DNA of 64,000 bases from Pseudomonas fluorescens. Lineage in GTDB: Bacteria > Pseudomonadota > Gammaproteobacteria > Pseudomonadales > Pseudomonadaceae. Below the pieces are notes generated by a model. The model searched no databases, was not told where the DNA came from, and was given only the letters and a program-made list of their open reading frames with translations. The stretch is from assembly GCF_004683905.1 (NCBI RefSeq), contig NZ_CP038438.1, positions 1,054,001 through 1,118,000 on the forward strand. The letters run 5' to 3'. Numbering within the stretch: the first letter of the stretch is position 1; each line of letters opens with the position of its first letter. The position numbers and the translations under genes were made by a program. Shown here in pieces: positions 1 through 8,623 of the stretch.

Positions 1-1010
1 ATCATCCCTTCGTTTTCCAGGTACAGGTAGACGTGTCCGCGCTCGGAAGCCTCGAGCGGGCTGTCGCATTGCACTTGCAGGCCGGCCATCGACAGCAGCT
101 CAAGGCGGGCGGAGAGGTGACGTCCGGAATCCAGGCGCACCAGCACTTCATGGCGTATGCCCTTGAGCGGACGGAACCAGCAGGCGGGGTCGATGTTGAT
201 ATTCCGCATGCGCTTGAACACCGGCATCTTGATCACTTCACCGTGCAGGCGAATGTCGGCCACCAGCTCGCCCCGCTGGAAGAATCGCGCACGCTTGTCG
301 ACCTTGCGCGCCCGCGGCTGGGCCATGCCTTCGTAGTCGCCAACCAGCACATCCACCTGAAACGAAGACTCGGTGTAACGGGGAAAACTCGACAGCAGAT
401 CAACGATGGAAATCGACACCTCACCGCGGGCATAACCGCTGTGCTCGTAGAACTGCGCGTACATGGCCTGGCGTGCCGCTTCGATCAGCATCAGGCCGGG
501 CACGTGCTCGTGGTGCTTGCGGTAGAAAAAGTAATTGGCGGTGTCGTTGAACAGGGTGAAATAGAGCAGACCCTGCTGCGGGCAGCCGTCCAGGTTTTTC
601 AGGACATCATGTACCTGCCGGCGCTGATCGAGGCTCAGGCCGTTGCCGCAACCGGGCAGTCGAGCCAGTTTGGCTTCGGTGCTTTCCAGCACCCAGATGC
701 CGCTGAGGATCAGGTGGTCGGTGGCCTTTTCGTAATTCGTCAGCAGTTCCGGCAGACAGTCCGACAGGCCTGCCTGTTCGAGCTCTTCCAGGTCAATGAT
801 GGTTGGCAGCGAGCGCAGCACCAGACGTTCGCTGTCCAGCCGATAGGCCTGATTGACGATCTCCAGATCCATTGGATCAAGGTTCGCCCGTTGCGCGACG
901 GCGGCCGGCAGCCAGGCCGGCAGCAAGTGGTGAGCGTCGTAAATCAGCACGTCGTCATCGTGGCCCTTGTGGACGATGTCTTTGGCAACTTTCCTGTGCA
1001 TGTCGATCAT
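1..1010 (-). CDS. AfsA-type double hotdog protein with PilZ-like C-terminus (partial)
   Basis: The gene runs off the left edge; about 336 residues are visible. The translation starts MIDMHRKVAKDIVHKG. It shows two AfsA/ScbA-like hotdog segments: a first near residues 8-40 (HKG..DDVLIYDAHHLLP) and a second near 150-230, where HEHVPGLMLIEAARQ matches the AfsA signature DH..DHVPGM.LLEA.RQ. A C-terminal segment (VRLDSGRLSARLELLSMAGLQV) resembles a PilZ domain. AfsA enzymes of Streptomyces make the beta-keto ester precursor of gamma-butyrolactone signals. The ATG at 1010 is chosen because AGAGGG lies 6 nt upstream; an ATG at 1016 abuts it. It lies 180 bp downstream of a LuxI-type synthase on the same strand, so a signalling role is plausible but inferred. 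The PilZ reading is weaker than the hotdog reading. Confidence 0.75.
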   Translation of the reverse strand, partial: MIDMHRKVAKDIVHKGHDDDVLIYDAHHLLPAWLPAAVAQRANLDPMDLEIVNQAYRLDSERLVLRSLPTIIDLEELEQAGLSDCLPELLTNYEKATDHLILSGIWVLESTEAKLARLPGCGNGLSLDQRRQVHDVLKNLDGCPQQGLLYFTLFNDTANYFFYRKHHEHVPGLMLIEAARQAMYAQFYEHSGYARGEVSISIVDLLSSFPRYTESSFQVDVLVGDYEGMAQPRARKVDKRARFFQRGELVADIRLHGEVIKMPVFKRMRNINIDPACWFRPLKGIRHEVLVRLDSGRHLSARLELLSMAGLQVQCDSPLEASERGHVYLYLENEGM

Positions 1011-1122
1011 GATCATCCCTCTGTGTTGAACGTTGGTTGTAAGGCAGTTGCTATCCATGGCGTGAAATCGACCCACACCGAAAGGTGCTGCTCGACGCGT
1101 GTCAGCAGCTTCAGTTGATGTG

Positions 1123-1170
1123 TTTTCTTGTTTTCTTGTTTTCTTGTTTTCTTGTTTTCTTGTTTTCTTG
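1123..1170. repeat. 6 x 8-bp perfect tandem repeat (TTTTCTTG)
   Basis: Six uninterrupted copies of TTTTCTTG (CAAGAAAA on the minus strand) lie between the luxI stop and the start of the hotdog gene. If the two genes are cotranscribed, the repeat is in the intercistronic mRNA, about 112 nt before the downstream start codon. Confidence 0.97.
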
Positions 1171-1190
1171 TTATCGAGTGTCGGGCAGGG

Positions 1191-1745
1191 TTACTGCACC
1201 GTGATGTAGCAGGCGCCCAGGGTTCGGTTGTCCAGAACCTGCAGCGGCGCCAGCCATTTGTAGTCGATGCCGCCACGTCTGAGCAGGCGTCCGATGGCAA
1301 CCGGGGACACTGACACCAGATGTGAAACGCCGCAGGTTCGGGCGTACTCCAGTGTGGCCATGAACAGGCCAACGGTGTTTTCGTCGGACATCATCTGTTC
1401 GTTTTTGCCGCCCTCGGCATCGAGGTCAAGTGAGGTGAAACGCGACAGCTCCCAGATGTCATCGCCGCACGGGGCAGGCTTGTCGCCGAGCAACGAAGTG
1501 AATACTTCACTCAGCAGATACGGCTGGGTGGTGGGCAGCAGGCGGGCGCATCCCTTGATGTTGCCGTCGTGCTCTTCGGCGACAATGTAGTGAGTGCCGC
1601 TGTGATCAAATTGGTCGAACTCGAAATCGTCCGGCGTGGATAATTGCCAGCCGAGGCGTTCGACGAACACCTGATAGCGATATTGAGCCAAGCGTTGACG
1701 CTTTAGTGTCGTCAACTCGTCATAACGTCCTGACAAGTAATCCAT
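1191..1745 (-). CDS. Acyl-homoserine-lactone synthase, LuxI family
   Basis: 184 aa, the usual LuxI length. Such enzymes join S-adenosylmethionine and acyl-ACP to make N-acyl-homoserine lactone. Conserved family residues are in order: the R..VF....GW block (RYQVFVERLGW, near residues 22-32), the acidic E.D.FD block (EFDQFD), ARLLPT, and WELSRF carrying the conserved E and R. The ATG at 1745 is preferred; an in-frame GTG lies one codon upstream at 1748. The regulator gene is divergent, and a lux-box-like palindrome lies about 60 bp upstream. The acyl chain cannot be read from the sequence. The AfsA-like gene follows on the same strand. Confidence 0.95.
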   Translation of the reverse strand: MDYLSGRYDELTTLKRQRLAQYRYQVFVERLGWQLSTPDDFEFDQFDHSGTHYIVAEEHDGNIKGCARLLPTTQPYLLSEVFTSLLGDKPAPCGDDIWELSRFTSLDLDAEGGKNEQMMSDENTVGLFMATLEYARTCGVSHLVSVSPVAIGRLLRRGGIDYKWLAPLQVLDNRTLGACYITVQ

Positions 1746-1806
1746 CACAGATTCCGTTTAGTGATTGGTTGGGTGGCGATTAAAGTGCACACTGCGCTCG
1801 CATACT

Positions 1807-1826
1807 ACCTGTCACCCTTGACAGCT
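1807..1826. promoter_or_regulatory. Putative lux box
   Basis: The 20-mer ACCTGTCACCCTTGACAGCT is an imperfect inverted repeat with 7 of 10 positions paired. It has the spacing and ends of lux boxes (ACCTG...CAGGT type). It lies between the divergent synthase and regulator genes, about 60 bp from the synthase start, which fits autoinduction. The assignment is by motif only. Confidence 0.65.
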
Positions 1827-1900
1827 AGCGGAAACATTTGGAAATATGCTAGGCATGTTGGCAAGAGGCCGACAGCATTAACTGTGGGAAAGGAATCTCT

Positions 1901-2620
1901 ATGTCATATTGGCAGGCTGAACTGTTGGAAAACGCCATGTCTGCAACGGATGTCGAGTTGTTGTTCGACAGTATCAAGACCGTCGCCAGGCAGTTGGAGT
2001 TTGATTATGTGGCTTACGGGTCACGCCGGCTTTTCCCCATCACCAAACCTTGTCTTTTTCTCGCCAATAATTATTCGCCCGCCTGGCAAGCTGCCTATTC
2101 CGCCAATCGTTACCTGGACATCGATCCTTACGTCCAGCGCGCAATGCGCAGCGTGAAACCGGTGCTGTGGGACGCTGAACTCAAGGCTCAGATGCCCGAA
2201 TTCTGGCAGGATGCGCAGGCTCACGGGCTCTCGGAGGGCTGGGGGCAGACGCTGCTCAACAGCGAAACTCAAGGGCTGGTGACCTTTGCCCGGGGCAGCG
2301 GGACGATCACCGCGCAGGAACTCGAAACCAAACAGGCACAGTTGTCCTGGCTGGCCCAGATTACTCACCTGGGGCTGACGCGCCTGCAGATGCGCGGCGC
2401 CGATTCGGTGCTCCCGGTGCCGATAGAACTGTCGCAGAGAGAAAAGGAAATCCTGCAATGGACCGCTGACGGAAAGTCATCGGACGATGTTTCGGTGATC
2501 CTCGGTATCAGCAAAAGGACAGTAAACTTCCATATTAATCATTGCCTGAAAAAACTCGGTTGCCAAAACAAGATTGCCGCTGCAGTTAAAGCTTCGCTGA
2601 TGGGCCTGCTGTGGAAATAA
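1901..2620 (+). CDS. LuxR-family quorum-sensing regulator
   Basis: 239 aa, a typical AHL-responsive LuxR length. The N-terminal autoinducer-binding domain carries the W..AY.......DP.V pattern (SPAWQAAYSANRYLDIDPYV), a P..W block and a G.SEGWG segment. The C-terminal LuxR/FixJ helix-turn-helix spans about 175-235 (LSQREKEILQW...VNFHINHCLKKL). An AGGA lies 8 nt before the ATG. It is divergent from the LuxI-type gene and presumably binds its product. No second output gene is visible except the hotdog gene beyond luxI. Confidence 0.95.
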   Translation: MSYWQAELLENAMSATDVELLFDSIKTVARQLEFDYVAYGSRRLFPITKPCLFLANNYSPAWQAAYSANRYLDIDPYVQRAMRSVKPVLWDAELKAQMPEFWQDAQAHGLSEGWGQTLLNSETQGLVTFARGSGTITAQELETKQAQLSWLAQITHLGLTRLQMRGADSVLPVPIELSQREKEILQWTADGKSSDDVSVILGISKRTVNFHINHCLKKLGCQNKIAAAVKASLMGLLWK

Positions 2621-2945
2621 TTACCCTGATAATTTATTGGATAACTAACTGGTGAATAACCGGAGTGTTTGTGCGCGAGTTCACAGATTTTTCCGATTAA
2701 TAATATTTCATTTATAAGCTAATGCCTTTTGAAGCGTAACGAATTCATCAAGAAACTTCAGTTATAGCGTCACAAACATTCCTGACGACGGTGCCTGTTC
2801 AACGGTGCGACCAAACGCCACGGCGCAGGTTTCATGCCGGCTCGCCATGATGCGTGGCCTCGTTTCTGCATGGCGCATAGCGCATACGGAAAACCGTCAC
2901 GTCCAACCGGCATCATCCGCTCGCATCGGGCTAAGGAACATCATC
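2621..2945. other. Gene-free spacer upstream of psiE
   Basis: AT-richer in its first half. An open frame from 2805 joins psiE in frame, but its extra residues look untranslated: they are not PsiE-like, and the ribosome site belongs to the GTG at 2946. I see no convincing Pho box, terminator or RNA gene here. Confidence 0.5.
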
Positions 2946-3446
2946 GTGAAAATCAACTGGGCCGAGAAACTGCGGCAAAACGTGCATCAACTGGCCGAGT
3001 CCCTGGGCAATCTGTTCGTCGAGACCTTCCACTACCTGGCGCTGTTCGCCATTGGTGCGGTGACCGCATGGGCGGCGGTGATGGAATTTCTCGGCATGCT
3101 CGAAGAAGGCCACATCAAGATCGATGACATTCTGTTGCTGTTCATCTATCTGGAACTGGGGGCGATGGTCGGGATTTACTTCAAGACCAACCACATGCCG
3201 GTGCGCTTCCTGATCTACGTGGCGATCACTGCGCTGACCCGCCTGCTGATCTCCAACGTCTCGCACCACAACCCGCCGGACATGGGCATCATCTACCTGT
3301 GCGGCGGCATTCTGCTGCTGGCGTTCTCGATCCTGGTGGTGCGTTACGCCTCGTCGCAATTTCCGTCGGTGAAGATCGAAAAACCGCAACGCAAGCTCGG
3401 CGCCGGCTCCGGTGAACATCCCGAGATCGAGAAGGGCGAGCTTTAA
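2946..3446 (+). CDS. psiE: PsiE-like phosphate-starvation-inducible membrane protein
   Basis: 166 aa from a GTG start that has AAGGA 8 nt upstream. It has four hydrophobic segments (around residues 20-45, 55-80, 85-105 and 115-140), acidic and amphipathic loops, and a polar tail, matching the small PsiE inner-membrane family in length and topology. In E. coli psiE is induced by phosphate starvation, but its biochemical role is unknown. Its stop codon overlaps the stop of the convergent DUF3509 gene by 4 bp. A longer frame from 2805 is rejected because the added N-terminus is not family-like. Confidence 0.85.
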   Translation: MKINWAEKLRQNVHQLAESLGNLFVETFHYLALFAIGAVTAWAAVMEFLGMLEEGHIKIDDILLLFIYLELGAMVGIYFKTNHMPVRFLIYVAITALTRLLISNVSHHNPPDMGIIYLCGGILLLAFSILVVRYASSQFPSVKIEKPQRKLGAGSGEHPEIEKGEL

Positions 3447-3760
3447 AGCCCCATCGACGGCCGAGGCTGGCCGTTGCTCTGCTGCGGTGGCGGAGGCAGC
3501 CCGTCACCGCTGGTCATCGCTTCAAGGATCGCCATGGCGCTGTGGCCCTGTTCGATGGCGATGCCGAACTGAATGCTTTGCACCAGCCGCTTGAGCCGTA
3601 CCGGATCGTTGCGCTGTTCGGCGCTGATCATCCGTTTGGCGACGATTCGGCCGCTGTTCGACAGGGTCAGCATGATGCTGCCGTCCAGCCCCTGAATGCT
3701 CAGGTTGATCTGATAGTCCGGCGCGAAGGCATCGGTAATGATCTGAAAAGGGTTGTCCAT
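3443..3760 (-). CDS. DUF3509 family protein
   Basis: 105 aa, a small soluble protein of a Pseudomonas-restricted family of unknown function. The first 75 residues have the family look (AF.PDY..NL....DGSI.LTLS..GR.VAKR), followed by a proline-rich tail (PPPPQQ) that is probably disordered. It is convergent with psiE, with the two 3' ends overlapping by 4 bp. No signal peptide or membrane segment is seen. The function is unknown. Confidence 0.8.
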   Translation of the reverse strand: MDNPFQIITDAFAPDYQINLSIQGLDGSIMLTLSNSGRIVAKRMISAEQRNDPVRLKRLVQSIQFGIAIEQGHSAMAILEAMTSGDGLPPPPQQSNGQPRPSMGL

Positions 3761-3864
3761 GATGCGTCACCGCCTGATTGAACGTGCAGTTGTTGACCGG
3801 CCGTGATCGGGTTGGTTCGCAATACCTGATCATCGGCGATTCCGTGGCCTGTGGTGTTGCGTTT

Positions 3865-3966
3865 TGTAGGAGCTGCCAAAGGCTGCGATCTTTTGATCTG
3901 CGCTGTTTTGACTTCGGTCATGAAGATCAAAAGATCGCAGCCTCGTTGCACTCGACAGCTCCTACA
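3865..3966. repeat. REP-like palindromic pair (GTAGGAGCTGCC type)
   Basis: The two arms GTAGGAGCTGCCAAAGGCTG and its approximate inverse flank a short spacer, and both contain GCGATCTTTTGAT/ATCAAAAGATCGC. The same type recurs at 27129-27206. It lies downstream of sdaC and upstream of the DUF3509 gene. Confidence 0.85.
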
Positions 3967-4030
3967 CAGCTCCTGCACAGGTCATAGCAAGGGCTGTGCC
4001 GGGAAAATTGTTGGACAATGGATACGGCAT

Positions 4031-4058
4031 AAAAAAGGCGAGCCCATGGCTCGCCTCT
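4031..4058 (-). terminator. Rho-independent terminator of sdaC
   Basis: Read on the minus strand, AGGCGAGCC pairs with GGCTCGCCT across a two-base loop and is followed by a run of T. It sits about 20 bp after the sdaC stop. Confidence 0.85.
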
Positions 4059-4075
4059 GTCATTTGTGGCCCGTT

Positions 4076-5377
4076 TCAGGGCAGAACCGAGTAGATGATC
4101 GCCGACAGTGCAATCAGGCCGATCAGCACCACGAACACGTTGGACGCCTGTCCCGAGTACTGGCGCAAGGCTGGCACACGGCGGATGGCGTACATCGGCA
4201 TCAGGAACAACAGGCAGGCAATCACTGGCCCGCCGAGGGTTTCGATCATGCCGAGGATGCTCGGGTTGAACGTCGCCACGGCCCAGCAGCTGAGGATCAT
4301 GAACAGCGCGGTCGCACGGTTCAGCCAGCTCGCCGACATCACCTTGCCACGACCGCGCAGGCTCTTGACGATCATGCCCTGAAAGCCTTCGCTGGCGCCG
4401 ATGTAGTGGCCGAGGAAGGATTTGGTGATCGCCACCAGCGCGATCAGCGGCGCGGCGTAAGCGATGACCGGGGTCTGGAAGTGGTTGGCGAGGTACGACA
4501 GGATCGAAATGTTCTGCGCTTTCGCGGCCGCCAGATCCGCCGGCGACAGCGCCAGCACGCAGCTGAAGCAGAAGAACATCACCGTCACCACCATCATCCC
4601 GTGGGCCATGGCGAGGATGCCGCTGCTCTTGCGTTCGGCCTCGGCGCCGTAGCGCTGCTTCTGGTCAACCGCGAAGGCGGAGATGATCGGCGAGTGGTTG
4701 AACGAGAACACCATCACCGGGATCGCCAGCCACAGGGTCTTGAGGAACGTCGACAGCGGCATCGCTTCCTTGGCGCTGGCGAAGAACGCGCCGTTCCAGT
4801 TGGGGATAAGGCTCAGGCCGAGCAACAGCAGCGCGGCGACGAACGGATAGACCAGCACGCTCATGGCTTTGACGATCACGTTCTGCCCGCAGCGCACGAT
4901 CGCCATCAGGCCGAGAATCAGCACCAGCGACAGGATTGCCCGAGGTGGCGGCGCGATGTGCAATTGATGTTCGAGAAAACTGCTCAGGGTGTTGGTCAGT
5001 GCAACGCTGTACACCAGCAGGATCGGGAAGATCGCGAAGAAGTACAGCAGGGTGATCAGCTTGCCGGCACCGATGCCGAAGTGTTCTTCAACGACTTCGG
5101 TGATGTCGCCCGAACGCCCGGACAAGACGAAGCGGGTCAGGCCCCGGTGGGCGAAAAAGGTCATCGGGAACGCCAGCAACGCCAGAATCAGCAATGGCCA
5201 GAAACCGCCGACGCCGGCGTTGATCGGCAGAAACAAAGTGCCGGCACCGATGGCGGTGCCATACAGACCGAGCATCCAGGTGGTGTCGGATTTGCTCCAG
5301 CCCTTGTGGGCTATTTCGGTGTTGCGTGTGCGATCTACAGCGGGATTTTCGGCAGCAGGTGTACGTACATCGGTCAT
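4076..5377 (-). CDS. sdaC: HAAAP-family serine/threonine permease, SdaC-like
   Basis: 433 aa with about 11 hydrophobic segments, of the hydroxy/aromatic amino acid permease family. The first membrane segment carries the family pattern (MLGLYGTAIGAGTLFLP). Such permeases take up serine with protons. The start at 5377 (MTDVRTPAAE) is preferred, since an AGG lies upstream; the frame opens 12 codons earlier at 5413. It lies 86 bp downstream of the serine deaminase gene on the same strand, making an uptake-plus-degradation unit. A terminator follows. Threonine specificity cannot be excluded. Confidence 0.88.
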   Translation of the reverse strand: MTDVRTPAAENPAVDRTRNTEIAHKGWSKSDTTWMLGLYGTAIGAGTLFLPINAGVGGFWPLLILALLAFPMTFFAHRGLTRFVLSGRSGDITEVVEEHFGIGAGKLITLLYFFAIFPILLVYSVALTNTLSSFLEHQLHIAPPPRAILSLVLILGLMAIVRCGQNVIVKAMSVLVYPFVAALLLLGLSLIPNWNGAFFASAKEAMPLSTFLKTLWLAIPVMVFSFNHSPIISAFAVDQKQRYGAEAERKSSGILAMAHGMMVVTVMFFCFSCVLALSPADLAAAKAQNISILSYLANHFQTPVIAYAAPLIALVAITKSFLGHYIGASEGFQGMIVKSLRGRGKVMSASWLNRATALFMILSCWAVATFNPSILGMIETLGGPVIACLLFLMPMYAIRRVPALRQYSGQASNVFVVLIGLIALSAIIYSVLP

Positions 5378-5463
5378 CGTTTTTGCCTCGTTATTATTTT
5401 TGCTCGGGCTCACGGTTGGCGGGCCGCAAGTTGCGGCCCGCCGGGACGGTCAGGCAATGCGCG

Positions 5464-6840
5464 TCAGCATTCCACCCAGTTCACAGCCAGGCCGCCCCGT
5501 GAAGTCTCTTTGTATTTGTCGTGCATGTCGGCGCCGGTATCGCGCATGGTGCGGATTACCCGGTCGAGGGAAATGAAGTGTTTGCCGTCGCCGCGCAGGG
5601 CCATTTGCGTGGCGTTGATCGCCTTCACGGCGGCGATGGCATTGCGTTCGATACACGGCACCTGCACCAGGCCGCCGACCGGGTCGCAGGTCAGGCCGAG
5701 GTTGTGTTCCAGGCCGATTTCAGCGGCGTTTTCCAGTTGCTCCGGGGTTGCGCCGAGCACTTCAGCGAGGCCCGCCGCGGCCATGGCGCAGGCCGAACCG
5801 ACTTCGCCCTGGCAGCCGACTTCGGCGCCGGAGATCGAGGCATTTTTCTTACACAGAATGCCGACGGCGGCGGCGCCCATGAAGAAAGCGACGACGTCAT
5901 CGTCAGACGCGTCCGGATTGAATTTCATGTAGTAGTGCAGCACCGCCGGAATGATCCCGGCCGCGCCATTAGTCGGCGCGGTGACCATGCGCCCGCCGGC
6001 AGCGTTCTCTTCGTTGACGGCGAGGGCGAACAGGTTGACCCACTCCATCGCCGACAGCGTCGAACTGATCACGTTCGGCTTGCCGATTTCCAGCAGGCTG
6101 CGGTGCAATTTCGCCGCGCGGCGCGGCACGTTCAGCCCACCGGGCAGGATGCCTTCGTGACGCAGGCCTTGCTCGACACACTCGCGCATCACCGACCAGA
6201 TGTGCAGCAAGCCGTTACGGATTTCAGCGTCGCTGCGCCAGGCCCGTTCGTTGGCCATCATCAGTTCCGACACGCGCAAGTTGTGCTGCCTGCACAGGTT
6301 CAGCAGTTCGGCGGCGCTGGAAAAATCGAACGGCAACACCACGTCGCCGGCCGGCGCCACACCGGACTCGGCTTCCGCCGCTTCGATGATGAAACCGCCG
6401 CCAATCGAGTAGTACGTCTGCGTGAACAGCTCGGCGCTTTCGCCGAAGGCTGTCAGCGACATGGCGTTGGGGTGGTAGGGCAGGCTTTCGTCCAGCAGCA
6501 GGAGATCGCGCTGCCAGTTGAAGGAAATTTCTCTCTGGCCGGCAAGCAGCAACAGGCCGCTTTCGCGCAGTTGCTGGATGCGTGGATCGATGGTCGCCGG
6601 ATCGATGCTGTCCGGCCATTCGCCCATCAGGCCCATGACCGTCGCGCGGTCGGTGGCGTGGCCGACGCCGGTGGCCGACAGCGAACCGTACAAACGGATT
6701 TCCACGCGACGCACATCGTTGAGCAAGCGTTGCTCGATCAGCGCCTGGGCGAAGGTCGCGGCGGCGCGCATCGGGCCGACGGTGTGGGAACTGGACGGAC
6801 CGATGCCGACTTTGAATAGATCGAAAACACTGATAGCCAT
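5464..6840 (-). CDS. sdaA: L-serine ammonia-lyase
   Basis: 458 aa, a full-length single-chain iron-sulfur serine deaminase converting L-serine to pyruvate and ammonia. The N-terminal beta domain begins with the family signature [16 protein letters not shown] (about residues 9-24). The C-terminal alpha domain holds the cysteine-rich cluster region ([20 protein letters not shown], then [18 protein letters not shown]) that ligates the 4Fe-4S cluster. It is upstream of sdaC and divergent from a GcvA-like LysR gene that probably controls both genes. Confidence 0.95.
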   Translation of the reverse strand: MAISVFDLFKVGIGPSSSHTVGPMRAAATFAQALIEQRLLNDVRRVEIRLYGSLSATGVGHATDRATVMGLMGEWPDSIDPATIDPRIQQLRESGLLLLAGQREISFNWQRDLLLLDESLPYHPNAMSLTAFGESAELFTQTYYSIGGGFIIEAAEAESGVAPAGDVVLPFDFSSAAELLNLCRQHNLRVSELMMANERAWRSDAEIRNGLLHIWSVMRECVEQGLRHEGILPGGLNVPRRAAKLHRSLLEIGKPNVISSTLSAMEWVNLFALAVNEENAAGGRMVTAPTNGAAGIIPAVLHYYMKFNPDASDDDVVAFFMGAAAVGILCKKNASISGAEVGCQGEVGSACAMAAAGLAEVLGATPEQLENAAEIGLEHNLGLTCDPVGGLVQVPCIERNAIAAVKAINATQMALRGDGKHFISLDRVIRTMRDTGADMHDKYKETSRGGLAVNWVEC

Positions 6841-6975
6841 GCTAAACCCTTACAAGCAATGGAGTAGAAATCGCTGCCATTTTTTGTAGGACAAGCGCAA
6901 TGTCGGCGATACTGCCTACCTCGGTCCTACGTGACTAACGAAATTTCCTAAGTAAGCCTTTAGCAGGACTAAACA

Positions 6976-7923
6976 ATGAGTCGTCAATTGCATGCCCAGA
7001 CCTACGTCTGGCTGCAGGTGTTTTCCTGTGCCGCGCGGCACCTGTCGTTCACCCGTTGTGCGGAAGAGCTGCACATCACTCCGGGAGCGGTCAGCCAGCA
7101 GATTCGCCAACTGGAAGAGCGACTGGGTTTTCGCCTGTTCCACCGACGAGCGCGGGGTGTGGAGTTGAGTGCGGAAGGCCAGCGACTGGCCATCACGGTC
7201 AACGAGGCCTATGGCAGCATCGATGCTGAATTGCGTCGTCTGGATGCCGGGATGATCAGCGGGATTCTGCGGGTGCGTTCGATTCCATCGTTCCTCAGCA
7301 AATGGCTGACCCCGCGCCTGCCGCGTCTGCAACAGCGTTATCCGGACATCCAGTTACGGCTGGTGGCCGAGGACAGCAGCGTGCCGTTGCACGAGGGCGA
7401 TTTCGATCTGGCGATTGACCTGAATGACGGCAGTTATCCGGGGCTGTTATCCACAGCCTTGCTCGATGAGCAGATTTTCCCGGTTTGCGCGCCGAGTTTG
7501 CTGCGCGGGCGTCCGCCGCTGCATGGGCCGGCGGACTTGGTGCATTTCCCGTTGTTGCACGACATCACCGCCTGGCGGGGCAGTTATGAATATGCGGAAT
7601 GGGAGTTTTATCTGAACGCGATTGGCTTTGAAGGCGCCGACGTACGGCGTGGGCACACGTTCAATCGCAATCACCTGACCATCGAAGCGGCGATCGCCGG
7701 TATGGGCGTGGCGATTGCCCGGCGCACGTTGCTCAACGATGAACTGGAGCGCGGGACGTTGATTGTGCCGTTCGGCCTGTCGGTGCCCAACCACAAACGC
7801 TACGTGCTGCTGTATGCGCCGGGGGCCTTGAGCCATCCGGGCGTGCGCGCGGTGCATGACTGGCTGGTGGAGGAGGCGGGGATTTTCCGCAGCTTGCACC
7901 CGTTGAACGACGGGCAATTGTGA
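6976..7923 (+). CDS. LysR-family regulator, GcvA-like
   Basis: 315 aa. The N-terminal winged helix-turn-helix spans about 8-67 (FTRCAEELHITPGAVSQQIRQL..LGFRLFHR), and the LysR effector-binding domain covers about 95-300. The arrangement and the ARHLSFTRCAEELH block resemble the GcvA branch, often linked to glycine/serine or one-carbon control. It is divergent from sdaA with a 135-bp gap and is therefore the likely regulator of sdaA-sdaC; this is inferred from position. Confidence 0.9.
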   Translation: MSRQLHAQTYVWLQVFSCAARHLSFTRCAEELHITPGAVSQQIRQLEERLGFRLFHRRARGVELSAEGQRLAITVNEAYGSIDAELRRLDAGMISGILRVRSIPSFLSKWLTPRLPRLQQRYPDIQLRLVAEDSSVPLHEGDFDLAIDLNDGSYPGLLSTALLDEQIFPVCAPSLLRGRPPLHGPADLVHFPLLHDITAWRGSYEYAEWEFYLNAIGFEGADVRRGHTFNRNHLTIEAAIAGMGVAIARRTLLNDELERGTLIVPFGLSVPNHKRYVLLYAPGALSHPGVRAVHDWLVEEAGIFRSLHPLNDGQL

Positions 7924-8123
7924 GCAGATTTTGCAGGGTTGCGAAGCGACCCAACTCCCGACCTTACCAGTGACTTGCCCGGTTGTCCGGCTTTTTTTGC
8001 GAATGAATATTTATCTTTTTTCAGGGGTTGAAATGTTCGTCGGTCGGGCCGATTGTTGTAACCAGGAGGTCAGGAAATCCAATTCAAGGCCTCTGGCGAG
8101 CTAGCTGAAATAAGGGATGAACT

Positions 8124-8528
8124 ATGCAAATCCAAGTCAACAGCGATAACCATATTCAAAGCAGTAAGCGACTGGAGGAGTGGGTACGTACAACTATTGA
8201 GAGCACGCTCGAACGTTATGAAGAAGACCTGACCCGTGTCGAAGTCCACCTGAGCGACGAGAACGGCGACAAACCAGGTCCCCATGACTTGCGCTGCCAA
8301 CTGGAAGCGCGGCCAAAAGGCCATCAACCGATTTCCGTCACCCACAAAGCCGATTCGCTGGAACAGGCGATCGACGGTGCAGCCGAAAAACTGGAACACG
8401 CGCTGGAGCACCTGTTTGGCAAACTGCGAGGCAAACCTCGCGCCGCCATCGTGCCATTCAGCAAGGCGAATGATGCACTGCTGGAGGAAGAATTTCTCGA
8501 GAACGAACAGGCAGCGATCAACAGTTGA
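8124..8528 (+). CDS. HPF/RaiA-family ribosome-associated protein
   Basis: 134 aa. It has the ribosome hibernation fold pattern: an N-terminal MQIQV...N.....RLEEWV segment, an alternating beta strand (TRVEVHLSDENGDKPGPHDLRCQLEARPKG) and a helix beginning SLEQAIDGAAEKLEHALEHLFGKL. It is longer than the roughly 100-aa short HPF and lacks the long-HPF C-terminal dimerisation domain, so it is a variant of the family. Family members bind the 30S subunit and silence ribosomes under stress. It is monocistronic and is followed by a strong terminator. Confidence 0.85.
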   Translation: MQIQVNSDNHIQSSKRLEEWVRTTIESTLERYEEDLTRVEVHLSDENGDKPGPHDLRCQLEARPKGHQPISVTHKADSLEQAIDGAAEKLEHALEHLFGKLRGKPRAAIVPFSKANDALLEEEFLENEQAAINS

Positions 8529-8557
8529 TACGCTGATTTTTCAAGCCACCCCATGAG

Positions 8558-8588
8558 AACGGGCCTGCGCAAGCAGGCCCGTTTTTGT
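8558..8588 (+). terminator. Rho-independent terminator of the HPF-like gene
   Basis: ACGGGCCTGC pairs with GCAGGCCCGT over a 4-base loop, then a T run. Confidence 0.92.
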
Positions 8589-8623
8589 TTGTGGCGTTTT
8601 TTGCGCAGGGCATCAGAAAGCGG

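Noticed and set aside
33..1118. Large plus-strand frame opposite the hotdog gene
   Set aside because: It is the antisense shadow of a minus-strand gene that has clear AfsA-like motifs and a ribosome site.
2621..2945. Pho box upstream of psiE
   Set aside because: No pair of CTGTCAT-like 7-mers with correct spacing could be found by eye.
3851..5932. 693-aa plus-strand frame
   Set aside because: Antisense to sdaC and sdaA; its composition (His/Gln/Arg-rich) is typical of shadow frames and its start lies in a REP-like repeat.
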